A stretch of DNA of 17,985 nt from CAKRJP01 sp963597615 (GTDB taxonomy: Bacteria; Bacillota; Clostridia; Lachnospirales; Lachnospiraceae): positions 1 through 17,985 of the forward strand of contig CAVBQS010000048.1 in assembly GCA_963597615.1 (NCBI GenBank), read 5' to 3'. The position numbers were made by a program, and so were the translations under genes. Below the pieces are notes generated by a model. It was not told the origin of the DNA. It was given only the letters and a program-made list of their open reading frames with translations, and searched no databases. Position 1 is the first letter of the stretch. Each line of letters opens with the position of its first letter. Below are positions 1 through 8,065 of this stretch, in pieces.

Positions 1-716
1 ATCGTGTAGATATCGGTGTTCGTGTAGAGCTTCCTGCAGTAATCTTTTCTCATTTAACCGATGAGTTATATGAAAGCAAGATTGTTTATCGTACAGAAAA
101 ATTCGAAGACAATGTCCGTACCTTCTGTATGAATCCTTACGGCGCTGTGGTAAATGAGAACACCAACGGTATCGTTACTGTAAACGGTCACAGCTATGAG
201 GATCCTGCAAAGCATACAGAAAACACCAACTTTGCCCTCTTAGTATCCAAGCATTTTTCTGAGCCTTTCAAGGACAGCAACGGATACGGTGAAAGTATTG
301 CCCGTCTCTCTAATATGTTAGGTGGCGGCGTTATTGTTCAGCGTTTCGGTGATTTGGTTCGTGGTAGACGAAGCAACGTAAAGCGTATCGAAGAAGGGCT
401 GGTAAATCCAACCTTAGCTGCAACACCTGGTGATTTGAGTTTGGTACTTCCAAAACGAATTTTAGACGGAATCGTAGAAATGATCTATGCATTAGACAAG
501 ATTGCCCCAGGAACAGCCAATGATGATACCTTACTTTACGGTGTGGAAGTTAAATTCTACAACATGGAAGTAGAATTAGATGAGCATTTGGAAAGCTGCC
601 ACAAGGGTCTCTATATCATCGGAGATGGAAGTGGTGTAACTCACTCCCTGTCCCACGCTTCCGCCAGCGGCGTCTTTGTTGCAAGAGAAATTCTCGGTGA
701 AAACCAGGAGAAATAA
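1..716 (+). CDS. NAD(P)/FAD-dependent dehydrogenase, COG2509 type (3' part)
   Basis: This is the C-terminal part of a flavoprotein of the uncharacterised FAD-dependent dehydrogenase family COG2509. The reading frame is open to the left edge (first full codon at 3, reading RVDIGVRVELP), so the gene starts outside the window. The ATG at 129 is an internal Met inside the family motif VRTFCMNPYG. Further family marks are GGGVIVQRFGDL, LVLPKRI, and near the end LYIIGDGSGVTHSLSHASASG, a glycine-rich segment that in this fold contacts FAD. The N-terminal Rossmann motif GxGxxG lies outside the window. The protein is probably cytoplasmic, with no membrane segment in the visible part. The physiological substrate of the family is not established, and nothing here narrows it. 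A strong terminator follows 31 bases after the stop, so this is the last gene of its transcript. Confidence 0.88.
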   Translation, partial: RVDIGVRVELPAVIFSHLTDELYESKIVYRTEKFEDNVRTFCMNPYGAVVNENTNGIVTVNGHSYEDPAKHTENTNFALLVSKHFSEPFKDSNGYGESIARLSNMLGGGVIVQRFGDLVRGRRSNVKRIEEGLVNPTLAATPGDLSLVLPKRILDGIVEMIYALDKIAPGTANDDTLLYGVEVKFYNMEVELDEHLESCHKGLYIIGDGSGVTHSLSHASASGVFVAREILGENQEK

Positions 717-747
717 AGTATATTAAAAAACTTCCCATAGAAGAAAG

Positions 748-787
748 AAAAGTCAAGTTAAGCAAAGTCTTAACTTGACTTTTTTTC
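748..787 (+). terminator. Rho-independent terminator of the COG2509 gene
   Basis: A perfect 12-bp stem (AGTCAAGTTAAG at 751-762, CTTAACTTGACT at 769-780) with a 6-base loop is followed by a run of T. Three A-T pairs at 748-750 and 781-783 extend the stem. On the + strand it ends the transcript of the preceding flavoprotein. The 3' arm also contains TTGACT, used here as the -35 box of the next promoter. Confidence 0.9.
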
Positions 788-803
788 GCAAAGAGACTAT
801 CAT
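775..803 (+). promoter_or_regulatory. Probable sigma-A promoter of the hemolysin III-like gene
   Basis: TTGACT (775-780) and TATCAT (798-803) are separated by 17 bases, one mismatch from consensus in each box. The -35 box is inside the 3' arm of the upstream terminator. The expected transcription start is near 810, leaving a leader of about 45 bases. This rests on sequence match only. Confidence 0.45.
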
Positions 804-856
804 ATACACAACACATAGTTTTCATTACTACATGTCATTATAGAAAGGTGTTATTT

Positions 857-1570
857 ATGGCAAATTTAACTTATACAAAAACATATAGTCCAGCGACGGT
901 TTTCCGTTTCCGTCCAAAAGATCCAGGAAGCGCCCTAACCCATTTGATTGCCTTTGTGGCTGCAATTTTCGCAACGCCACCCCTGTTAATCCACGCAGCT
1001 ATGAACGGGGCTTCTTTTATAAAATTAGTAAGCTTAAGCATCTTTATGCTTAGCATGGTCTTATTATATGGTGCCAGCACGGTATATCATTCCTTTGATG
1101 TATCTGAGAAAGCCAACAAAATTCTCCGAAAAGTAGACCATATGATGATCTTTATCCTGATTGCCGGCTCCTACACACCAGTATGCACCATCGCCATCGG
1201 AGGACAAACCGGTGCCCGCCTTTTAGCACTGGTATGGGGCATCGCCCTAGTTGGATTGATATTAAAAGCCTGCTGGATCACCTGCCCTAAGTGGTTCTCA
1301 TCTGTAATATATATCGGCATGGGCTGGGTGTGCCTACTGGCCCTGCCACAGATCATCCACAACCTGTCTGGGGCAGCCTTTAGCTGGCTATTAATCGGAG
1401 GCATCATCTATACCATAGGAGGAATCATCTATGCCATGAAGTTCCCAGTCTTCCACGACCGCTACAAAAACTTCGGAAGCCACGAACTCTTCCACGTCTT
1501 CGTCATGGCCGGAAGCCTCTGCCACTTCATCATGATGTACAACTACCTCACCATATTTCACATTTGTTAA
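857..1570 (+). CDS. Hemolysin III / TrhA family (PAQR-like) membrane protein
   Basis: This is a 237-residue integral membrane protein of the hemolysin III (YqfA/TrhA) branch of the PAQR superfamily. About seven hydrophobic segments fill residues 28-232. The conserved polar set of the superfamily is present: S74xxxH78 (STVYHS), D94-H95 (KVDHMM) and H209xxxH213 (HELFH), which in related proteins bind a metal in a hydrolase-like active site. The name comes from a haemolytic Bacillus cereus homologue. Other work links the family to membrane energetics, and the true role is unsettled. I chose the ATG at 857 because AGAAAGG (842-848) lies eight bases upstream. The in-frame GTG at 848 overlaps that ribosome binding site. 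The gene is monocistronic, with its own promoter and a hairpin downstream. Confidence 0.9.
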   Translation: MANLTYTKTYSPATVFRFRPKDPGSALTHLIAFVAAIFATPPLLIHAAMNGASFIKLVSLSIFMLSMVLLYGASTVYHSFDVSEKANKILRKVDHMMIFILIAGSYTPVCTIAIGGQTGARLLALVWGIALVGLILKACWITCPKWFSSVIYIGMGWVCLLALPQIIHNLSGAAFSWLLIGGIIYTIGGIIYAMKFPVFHDRYKNFGSHELFHVFVMAGSLCHFIMMYNYLTIFHIC

Positions 1571-1736
1571 CAATTAATTCTTAATTTAATCACCGTTTCA
1601 TCACAATTTGCCTCTATACTAATAATTGTTCGAAAGAACAAAACAAATTCTTTTTCATAACTTTTCCTCAGGACTGCACAACCTCTAATGCAGTCCTACT
1701 TTTATGTCTAAATATACTTTCTATAAGATATCCTAT
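1571..1736. other. Gene-free stretch between two converging genes
   Basis: No open frame with a ribosome binding site is seen. It holds AT-rich sequence with TTAATT repeats (1574-1586), a TATACT box (1615-1620) without a clear -35, a small hairpin TTGTTC-GAAA-GAACAA (1626-1641), and the hairpin listed separately at 1670-1697. A 10-bp palindrome, TTGTTAACAA (1564-1573), overlaps the preceding stop codon. Confidence 0.6.
1670..1704 (+). terminator. Probable terminator after the hemolysin III-like gene
   Basis: A perfect 9-bp stem (AGGACTGCA 1670-1678, TGCAGTCCT 1689-1697) with a 10-base loop is followed by ACTTTTAT. The T run is short and starts two bases after the stem, so efficiency may be modest. 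On the other strand no T run follows, so it serves the + strand only. Confidence 0.6.
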
Positions 1737-2003
1737 TTAAGAATTCCCACAAAAGCCTGTCACTAGCTCTTCTTTTTTCTTCTTTGACAATTGCTTGATC
1801 TCATATTCCCTTTTCATGGCATCGATTTTTGACTCATATTCCTCGTAATACACAAGTTCCACCGGCCGTCTTGTCTTTGTATATTTTGCCCCCATGCCCT
1901 GGTTATGGGCCTTCAAACGTTTTTCTAAATCATTGGTCCAGCCTGTGTAGAGGCTTCCGTCCTTACACCGGACCATATAGGTATAATTCATTTTTGTTTT
2001 CAT
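1737..2003 (-). CDS. GIY-YIG nuclease superfamily protein (YazA/YhbQ, UPF0213 type)
   Basis: This is an 88-residue single-domain GIY-YIG protein. The motif residues run from Y7 (NYTYMVRC) to Y19-T-G (SLYTGWTND). The conserved Arg is R29 (EKRLKAHN) and the catalytic-type Glu is E66 (AMKREYEIKQL). This layout and length match the YazA/YhbQ family, small proteins thought to act on DNA or in its repair, whose role is not well defined. A Lys-rich tail (KKKKEE) could help nucleic-acid binding. I chose the ATG at 2001-2003, the nearest start before the domain with a purine-rich AAAGA upstream, although that site is weak. A longer frame from 2036 would begin inside the loop of the glgP terminator hairpin and is unlikely. 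The gene sits directly behind that terminator with no room for a normal promoter, so expression may depend on read-through from glgP. Confidence 0.85.
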   Translation of the reverse strand: MKTKMNYTYMVRCKDGSLYTGWTNDLEKRLKAHNQGMGAKYTKTRRPVELVYYEEYESKIDAMKREYEIKQLSKKKKEELVTGFCGNS

Positions 2004-2020
2004 AATATCTTTATGGCAAA

Positions 2021-2050
2021 AGAGCCGCAGACACAATTGCCTGCGACTCT
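2021..2050 (-). terminator. Hairpin terminator after glgP (works in either direction)
   Basis: Ten-base arms at 2021-2030 (AGAGCCGCAG) and 2041-2050 (CTGCGACTCT) pair with one wobble around a 10-base loop. Read leftward, only three or four T follow before GCC, so termination of glgP transcripts may leak into the GIY-YIG gene 18 bases further on. Read rightward, the tail TTCTTTT is slightly better. Confidence 0.7.
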
Positions 2051-2070
2051 TTCTTTTATATCTCGGAAAT

Positions 2071-4566
2071 TTATTTTACTGTAACCTTAATTGGCTTTAA
2101 ATCCCAGATCTCATTTGCATACTCACGGATGGTTCTGTCTGATGAGAACTTACCACTGCAAGCAGTATTAAGAAGTGCCATCTTAGCCCAGCCGTCTCTG
2201 TCTCTGTATGCCTTCTCTACCTTCTCCTGTGCATCTGCATAAGAGCGGAAATCCTTAAGGATAAAGTATACATCCGGACGGTTTCCACCAACAGAATACA
2301 GAAGAGAGTCATGAAGGTCACGGTACATCTCTGTGTCTCCGTTAGAGTAGGTTCCATCTACCAACTGATCTACCACTCTGCGAATATCTGCATCGTTGTT
2401 GTAGATTTCCATTGGATCGTATCCACCATTCTGCTCGAAGTTAATAACCTCGTCTGAGCTAAGTCCGAAGATAAATGCATTCTCTGCTCCTACTTCGTCT
2501 ACGATCTCTACGTTAGCTCCGTCCATGGTTCCAAGAGTTGGAGCACCATTTAACATAAACTTCATGTTACCGGTTCCTGATGCTTCCTTAGAAGCGGTAG
2601 AAATCTGCTCGCTGACATCTGCTGCTGCAAAAATCCACTCAGCGTTAGATACACGGTAATCTTCGATAAATACAACCTTAATCTTACCGTTGATGCTGCG
2701 GTCGTTATTAATAACATCTGCTACAGAGTTAATTAACTTAATGGTCTGTTTTGCACGAACATATCCGGCAGCTGCCTTTGCACCAAAGATAAAGGTTCTT
2801 GGGTAGAAGCTAATCTCTGGATGCTCTTTAATCTTGTTGTACAGGTACATAACATGAAGGATGTTAAGAAGCTGTCTCTTGTACTCGTGGAGACGTTTTA
2901 CCTGTACATCAAAGATAGATCTTGGATCAACTTCGATTCCGTTGTGCTCTAAAATGTAAGCTGCAAGACGCTCTTTGTTCTTAGCCTTAATCTGCATAAA
3001 CTCAGCTAAGGCAGCATCATCCTCTACATATTTCTTAAGACCGCTCATAAGAGTCAGATCTGTTGCCCAGTCATCTGTCTTTAACTTCTTGGTTACCCAG
3101 TCAGCTAATAACTGATTTCCATGCATTAAGAAACGTCTCTGAGTGATACCGTTAGTCTTATTGTTGAACTTCTCTGGCATCATGTCATAGAAGTCTTTTA
3201 ATTCCTGGTGCTTTAAGATCTCTGTATGAAGTTTTGCAACACCATTTACAGAATATCCGGCTACGATAGCTAGATGAGCCATCTTCACCTGGCCATCACG
3301 TACGATGGACATCTTAGCGATCTTCTCCTCATCTCCAGGGAATTTGTCCTGAATCTGAAGAATGAATCTGCGATCGATCTCCTGGATAATCTGGTAAACT
3401 CTAGGAAGCAATCTTGAGAAGAGGTCGATTGGCCATTTCTCCAAAGCTTCTGCCATAATGGTATGGTTGGTGTAAGCACAAACTTTAGTAGTAATCTCCC
3501 AAGCTTCATCCCATCCTAAGTGCTCCTCGTCTAAGAGAAGTCTCATAAGCTCTGCTACTGCTACAGTTGGATGGGTATCATTCATCTGAATGGTCATCTT
3601 CTCTGGAAGCTTATGAATATCTGAATGTTTCTTCTTATATTTATCTAGAGCTAACTGAAGAGAAGCAGATACGAAGAAATACTGCTGTTTCAAACGAAGC
3701 TCTTTACCTGCCATGTGGTTATCGTTTGGATAAAGTACCTCTACGATGTTACGAGCTAAGTTTTCCTGCTCTACAGCCTTGTGATAATCACCTCTGTCGA
3801 AAGAGTCTAACTGGAAGTCTACGATTGGCTCTGCATCCCAGATACGAAGGGTATTTACCACATGGTTGTTGTAACCTACGATTGGATAATCATAAGGAAC
3901 TGCCAATACAGACTCGTAGTTCTCCTGCTTAAACTGCATATCTCCAGTCTCTACATCATACTCTACACGGATGTTTCCACCGAAACGAACCTCTTTCGCA
4001 TATTCTGGTCTGCGAAGCTCAAATGGATTACCATTCTTTAACCAGTTATCTGGAGTCTCTACCTGGTAACCATCTTCGATTTTCTGCTTGAACATACCAT
4101 AACGATAGCGGATACCACATCCATAGGCTGCATATCCTAAAGATGCCAAAGAATCCAAGAAGCATGCTGCAAGTCTTCCAAGGCCACCGTTACCAAGGGC
4201 CGGATCCGGCTCCTGATCTTCGATTAAGTTCAGGTTGATACCAAGCTCGTCTAAAGCTTCTGCCACTTCCTTGTAAGCAGTCATGTTGATCAGGTTGTTA
4301 CCAAGAGCTCTTCCCATAAGGAACTCCATAGACATGTAGTAAACAATCTTCGGATCATCTTTTTCATACTGGTCCTGAGTTGCAATCCAGTCCTCTACGA
4401 TAGCTTCCTTAACGGCATAAGATACTGCCTGATACAATTCCTGGTCAGACGCCTCAGAAATATCCTTGCGGAATAAACGTCTTACGTTATTTTTTACTTC
4501 TTTCTTAAACTCTTCTTTTTTAAAAGTCTGATTTTTGGGCACTTCTTTTCTAATTTTGCTGCTCAT
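2071..4566 (-). CDS. glgP: Glycogen/starch/maltodextrin phosphorylase (GT35)
   Basis: This 831-residue cytoplasmic enzyme phosphorolyses alpha-1,4-glucans to glucose-1-phosphate. The length is usual for GT35. The PLP site is clear: ASKEASGTGNMKFMLNGAP, with K669 as the expected Schiff-base lysine. Other conserved blocks are EFLMGRALGNNL (81-92), DPALGNGGLGRLAACFLDS (121-139), QMNDTHPT (327-334) and the VKRLHEYKRQLLN segment (556-568). The first 40 residues are Lys/Glu-rich and probably carry no catalytic function. The ATG at 4566 has a purine-rich AGGAAAAGAGAT upstream. The gene lies 55 bases behind ileS in the same direction with no terminator between, so co-transcription is possible. A hairpin terminator follows its stop. 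No other glycogen gene is in the window. Whether the preferred substrate is glycogen or maltodextrin cannot be read from the sequence. Confidence 0.96.
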   Translation of the reverse strand: MSSKIRKEVPKNQTFKKEEFKKEVKNNVRRLFRKDISEASDQELYQAVSYAVKEAIVEDWIATQDQYEKDDPKIVYYMSMEFLMGRALGNNLINMTAYKEVAEALDELGINLNLIEDQEPDPALGNGGLGRLAACFLDSLASLGYAAYGCGIRYRYGMFKQKIEDGYQVETPDNWLKNGNPFELRRPEYAKEVRFGGNIRVEYDVETGDMQFKQENYESVLAVPYDYPIVGYNNHVVNTLRIWDAEPIVDFQLDSFDRGDYHKAVEQENLARNIVEVLYPNDNHMAGKELRLKQQYFFVSASLQLALDKYKKKHSDIHKLPEKMTIQMNDTHPTVAVAELMRLLLDEEHLGWDEAWEITTKVCAYTNHTIMAEALEKWPIDLFSRLLPRVYQIIQEIDRRFILQIQDKFPGDEEKIAKMSIVRDGQVKMAHLAIVAGYSVNGVAKLHTEILKHQELKDFYDMMPEKFNNKTNGITQRRFLMHGNQLLADWVTKKLKTDDWATDLTLMSGLKKYVEDDAALAEFMQIKAKNKERLAAYILEHNGIEVDPRSIFDVQVKRLHEYKRQLLNILHVMYLYNKIKEHPEISFYPRTFIFGAKAAAGYVRAKQTIKLINSVADVINNDRSINGKIKVVFIEDYRVSNAEWIFAAADVSEQISTASKEASGTGNMKFMLNGAPTLGTMDGANVEIVDEVGAENAFIFGLSSDEVINFEQNGGYDPMEIYNNDADIRRVVDQLVDGTYSNGDTEMYRDLHDSLLYSVGGNRPDVYFILKDFRSYADAQEKVEKAYRDRDGWAKMALLNTACSGKFSSDRTIREYANEIWDLKPIKVTVK

Positions 4567-4621
4567 GTATTATCTCTTTTCCTTTCCTAGGTTCCTATAA
4601 ATAGAATCTGTCTGATGAGGA

Positions 4622-7600
4622 TTATACTCGCTCTACGCCAAGAGTTACCTGCTCGCCGTTGATCTTCCATTCCTTCACATAACCTGCCGGAGTAGCCTTT
4701 ACTACTTCCTTGGCCAAAGTCTCAGATCCAATGGTGTCTGCATTGTCGGAAAATACCTTTTCTGCCTTCTCGGTACCTGCATAGGTAATACGAATGTTGT
4801 CCATCACTTCAAAGTCAGCTTCCTTACGCATGGTCTGTACTTTACTGATGATCTCTCTTACAAATCCTTCTTCCAAAAGCTCTTCCGATAAGTTGGTGTC
4901 TAATACAACGGTAATTCCATTGTCATTTTCAGATACATATCCTTCCATCTGTGCACTCTCAATCAAGAGGTCTTCTCTGAATAAGGTAATCTCCTGTCCG
5001 TTCACATCAAGCTTCAATGCATCGTTTGCGTTCAGCTCATCCATGGCTGCATTTCCATCTAAACTCTCCAATGCGGCCTTGATTCCACCTAGCATTTTAC
5101 CATATTTTGGTCCAACTGTCTTTAATTGTGGTTTAAAAGTATAAGAAGTAAAATCTCTTACATCTTGTGTAAATGTTACAACTTTTACATTTAACTCGTC
5201 TGCAACAATCTCTTTGTAAAATTCCGGTAAATCAAATTCAGCCTTTACATACATCTGTCCAATTGGCTGACGGTTCTTAATATTTGCTGTATTTCTGCAA
5301 GCACGTCCCATAACAACCAGCTTGAGAACCTCATCCATGTTAGCCTCTAATTCTGTGTCGATGGCTTCTTCCTTAACTGCCGGGAAGTCACATAGGTGGA
5401 TACTCTCTGGTGCAGAAGCATCGATGCTTCTTACTAAGTTCTGGTAGATTTCCTCTGTCATAAATGGAATCATTGGAGCTGCTGCCTTGCTGATATCAAC
5501 CAAAGCAGTATAAAGAGTCATGTAAGCATTGATCTTATCCTGCTCCATTCCCTTTGCCCAGAATCTTTCACGGCTGCGTCTTACATACCAGTTACTCATA
5601 TCGTCTACAAATTCCTGAAGAGCTCTTGCAGCTTCTGGAATTCTGTAGTTTTCAAGGTCATTATCTACTTCCTTAATTACGGAATTTAATTTTGACAAGA
5701 GCCACTTATCCATAACGGACAATTTCTCATAGTCCAATGTGTACTTAGTAGCGTCAAATTCATCGATATTTGCATACAATACGAAGAAGGCATAGGTATT
5801 CCAAAGGGTTCCCATAAACTTTCGCTGGCCCTCAGTAACCGCCTTTCCATGGAAACGGTTTGGAAGCCATGGAGCGCTGTTTACATAGAAATACCAACGA
5901 ATAGCATCTGCGCCGTAGGTCTCTAAGGCGTCAAATGGATCTACTGCATTTCCCTTGGACTTACTCATCTTCTGACCGTTCTCATCCTGAACATGACCAA
6001 GAACAATAACATTCTGGTATGGTGCCTTGTTAAAGATCAAGGTTGAGATTGCAAGCAAGGAGTAGAACCATCCACGAGTCTGATCCACTGCCTCAGAAAT
6101 AAACTGAGCCGGGAACTGGGCCTCGAAAAGTTCTTTATTTTCAAATGGATAGTGATGCTGTGCAAATGGCATAGATCCTGAGTCGAACCAGCAGTCAATA
6201 ACCTCTGGCACACGGTGCATCTGCTTGCCACACTCTGGACACTTAATGGTAACTTCGTCAATGTATGGACGGTGAAGCTCGATCTCCTCCGGGCAGTTGT
6301 CAGACATACTCTTTAACTCTTCGATGCTTCCAATAGAATGCTGGCATCCACACTCACACTCCCAAATATTTAATGGAGTTCCCCAGTAACGGTTACGGCT
6401 GATTCCCCAGTCCTGAACATTCTCAAGCCAGTCTCCGAAACGACCTTTACCGATGCTTTCCGGAATCCAGTTAATCGTATTATTATTTGCAATCAAGTCA
6501 TCCTTTACTTCTGTCATACGGATGAACCAAGACTCACGTGCGTAGTAAATCAGTGGAGTATCACATCTCCAGCAGTGTGGGTAACTATGCTCAAACTTCG
6601 GTGCATCGTAGAGAAGTCCACGACCGTCTAAGTCCTTTAATACTTCCGGATCTGCCTTCTTTACAAAAAGTCCTGCAAATGGAGTTGTCTCTCCCATATT
6701 TCCCTTCTCATCTACCAACTGTACAAATGGGAAATCATATTTACGTCCTACTTTAGCATCGTCTTCACCAAAGGCAGGTGCAATATGTACAACACCGGTA
6801 CCATCGGTAAGGGTTACATAGCTATCGCAGGTAACAAAGAAGCATTTCTTGTGCTGTTTTTCTGCACATTCCTTGGCACATTCATATAAAGGCTCGTACT
6901 CTTTGTACTCTAAATCCTGCCCCTTGTAGGTCTCAAGAACTTCGTAAGCTGCCTTTCCATCCTCTGCTAATTTGCCGAGAACGGTGTCAAGAAGGGCAGA
7001 TGCCATATAGTAAGTATATCCGTCTGCTGCCTTAACCTTTGCATACTCTTCCTCTGGATTTACGCAAAGACCGATGTTGGAAGGAAGGGTCCATGGAGTT
7101 GTGGTCCATGCTAGGAAATAAGCATCCTCTCCTACAAGCTTGAAACGTACAATAGCAGAGCGTTCCTTTACATCCTTGTAGCCTTGAGCTACTTCCTGAG
7201 CTGAAAGAGGAGTACCGCAACGAGGGCAATAAGGAACAATCTTAAATCCCTTGTAAAGAAGCTTCTTATCCCAAATCTTCTTAAGAGCCCACCACTCAGA
7301 CTCAATAAAGTTGTTGTCATAAGTTACATAAGGATTCTCCATGTCTGCCCAGAAACCAACAGTGCCGGAAAAATCTTCCCACATTCCCTTGTATTTCCAA
7401 ACGCTTTCCTTACATTTGTTAATGAAAGGCTCCAGACCATACTCTTCGATCTGATCCTTTCCGTCCAATCCTAAAGCCTTCTCAACTTCCAGCTCAACCG
7501 GAAGCCCGTGGGTATCCCAGCCGGCCTTTCTTGGAACCTCGTAACCCTTCATAGTACGATAACGAGGAATCATATCCTTAATTACACGGGTAAGAACATG

Positions 7601-7771
7601 GCCGATATGAGGCTTACCATTGGCTGTCGGAGGGCCATCATAGAATACATAGCTGGGATTTCCTTCCCGCTGTTTCATACTTTTTTCAAAAATGTCATTT
7701 TCTTCCCAGAACTTTTCCGTTGCTTTTTCACGTTCAACAAAGTTAAGATCTGTCGAAACTTTCTTGTACAT
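4622..7771 (-). CDS. ileS: Isoleucyl-tRNA synthetase, type 2 (eukaryote-like)
   Basis: This 1049-residue class I synthetase charges tRNA-Ile. The signature motifs are intact: HIGH at 55-58 in DGPPTANGKPHIGHV, and KMSKS at 601-605. The CP1 editing domain is recognisable from TTTPWTLPSN (223-232). CPRC (182-185) and CECGC plus CPECG (472-515) look like zinc-binding knuckles. The form GPPTANGKPHIGH, the length, and the absence of a C-terminal zinc finger fit the type-2 IleRS found in eukaryotes and many Clostridia rather than the type-1 form of E. coli. Type-2 enzymes are commonly less sensitive to mupirocin, which I infer here only by family. I chose the ATG at 7771 because AAGGAGAG precedes it. 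An in-frame GTG at 7846 overlaps the T-box sequence and is rejected. Expression is controlled by the T-box leader just upstream. glgP follows after 55 bases. Confidence 0.97.
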   Translation of the reverse strand: MYKKVSTDLNFVEREKATEKFWEENDIFEKSMKQREGNPSYVFYDGPPTANGKPHIGHVLTRVIKDMIPRYRTMKGYEVPRKAGWDTHGLPVELEVEKALGLDGKDQIEEYGLEPFINKCKESVWKYKGMWEDFSGTVGFWADMENPYVTYDNNFIESEWWALKKIWDKKLLYKGFKIVPYCPRCGTPLSAQEVAQGYKDVKERSAIVRFKLVGEDAYFLAWTTTPWTLPSNIGLCVNPEEEYAKVKAADGYTYYMASALLDTVLGKLAEDGKAAYEVLETYKGQDLEYKEYEPLYECAKECAEKQHKKCFFVTCDSYVTLTDGTGVVHIAPAFGEDDAKVGRKYDFPFVQLVDEKGNMGETTPFAGLFVKKADPEVLKDLDGRGLLYDAPKFEHSYPHCWRCDTPLIYYARESWFIRMTEVKDDLIANNNTINWIPESIGKGRFGDWLENVQDWGISRNRYWGTPLNIWECECGCQHSIGSIEELKSMSDNCPEEIELHRPYIDEVTIKCPECGKQMHRVPEVIDCWFDSGSMPFAQHHYPFENKELFEAQFPAQFISEAVDQTRGWFYSLLAISTLIFNKAPYQNVIVLGHVQDENGQKMSKSKGNAVDPFDALETYGADAIRWYFYVNSAPWLPNRFHGKAVTEGQRKFMGTLWNTYAFFVLYANIDEFDATKYTLDYEKLSVMDKWLLSKLNSVIKEVDNDLENYRIPEAARALQEFVDDMSNWYVRRSRERFWAKGMEQDKINAYMTLYTALVDISKAAAPMIPFMTEEIYQNLVRSIDASAPESIHLCDFPAVKEEAIDTELEANMDEVLKLVVMGRACRNTANIKNRQPIGQMYVKAEFDLPEFYKEIVADELNVKVVTFTQDVRDFTSYTFKPQLKTVGPKYGKMLGGIKAALESLDGNAAMDELNANDALKLDVNGQEITLFREDLLIESAQMEGYVSENDNGITVVLDTNLSEELLEEGFVREIISKVQTMRKEADFEVMDNIRITYAGTEKAEKVFSDNADTIGSETLAKEVVKATPAGYVKEWKINGEQVTLGVERV

Positions 7772-7794
7772 ACTATCTCTCCTTTTTTGATAAT

Positions 7795-7826
7795 AAAAAA
7801 GCCTCGCCCTATGATAGGACGAGGCT
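7795..7826 (-). terminator. T-box leader terminator of ileS
   Basis: Twelve-base arms, AGCCTCGTCCTA (7826-7815) and TAGGGCGAGGCT (7811-7800), pair with one wobble around a 3-base loop, followed by a T run in the leftward transcript. It is the off-state hairpin of the T-box switch. The ribosome binding site of ileS lies just beyond it. Confidence 0.93.
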
Positions 7827-8059
7827 AATCTTCGCTTATAAACCACCTAAACATACCAACATATGTCTTCCCTGTAACGGGGGAATACCGTCGGTTCCTA
7901 CTTGATCTTCCAAATCTTTCTTAAAATCCATCGTTCGGTAAACCGATGCTCGGAAGTGATTTTCAAAAATATCTTACTAGTGCCGGTCTCTCACCATCTC
8001 CGACTCGCTGAGACATTGGGATAAATTCTACTGTCTTCGTCAAGGCATTTTTCATATAC
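7795..8059 (-). promoter_or_regulatory. T-box riboswitch, Ile (AUC specifier), of ileS
   Basis: This leader senses the charging state of tRNA-Ile. Read leftward it shows the T-box order. First is a Stem I with the conserved distal segment (AGCGAGTCGGAGATGGTGAG, around 8008-7989). The specifier loop is GAAAATCACTTCCGAG, with ATC at 7960-7958 matching an Ile codon. A Stem III-like segment follows (AAGTAGGAACCGACGG to CCCGTTACAGGG, about 7903-7870). The T-box sequence is TTAGGTGGTTTATAAGCG (7850-7833), whose TGGT would pair with the tRNA ACCA end, and then comes the leader terminator. Uncharged tRNA-Ile should stabilise the antiterminator, in which AGG (7848-7846) pairs with CCT (7818-7816) of the terminator arm. 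The 5' end is inferred from the promoter. The T-box core is slightly unusual, with TTTATAAGCG where ACCGCG is common. Confidence 0.93.
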
Positions 8060-8065
8060 GTCGAT

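Noticed and set aside
1564..1573. Palindrome TTGTTAACAA
   Set aside because: It is short, AT-rich and overlaps a stop codon with no associated promoter, so it is likely chance.
2004..2036. Longer start of the GIY-YIG gene at 2036
   Set aside because: It lies in the loop of the glgP terminator hairpin, and the added residues are not part of the family domain.
3567..3932. 121-codon frame opposite glgP
   Set aside because: It is an antisense shadow of a conserved enzyme gene, without a start signal.
4621..4626. Leftward TATAAT at the ileS stop codon as a glgP promoter
   Set aside because: No acceptable -35 lies 16 to 18 bases upstream. It is mentioned only as an alternative in the read-through finding.
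4794..5144. Open frame of 116 codons opposite ileS
   Set aside because: It is an antisense shadow with no family resemblance, and the ileS frame is certain.
7772..7846. N-terminal extension of ileS from the GTG at 7846
   Set aside because: The GTG is part of the T-box sequence, the extension translates the leader terminator, and AAGGAGAG stands before the ATG at 7771.
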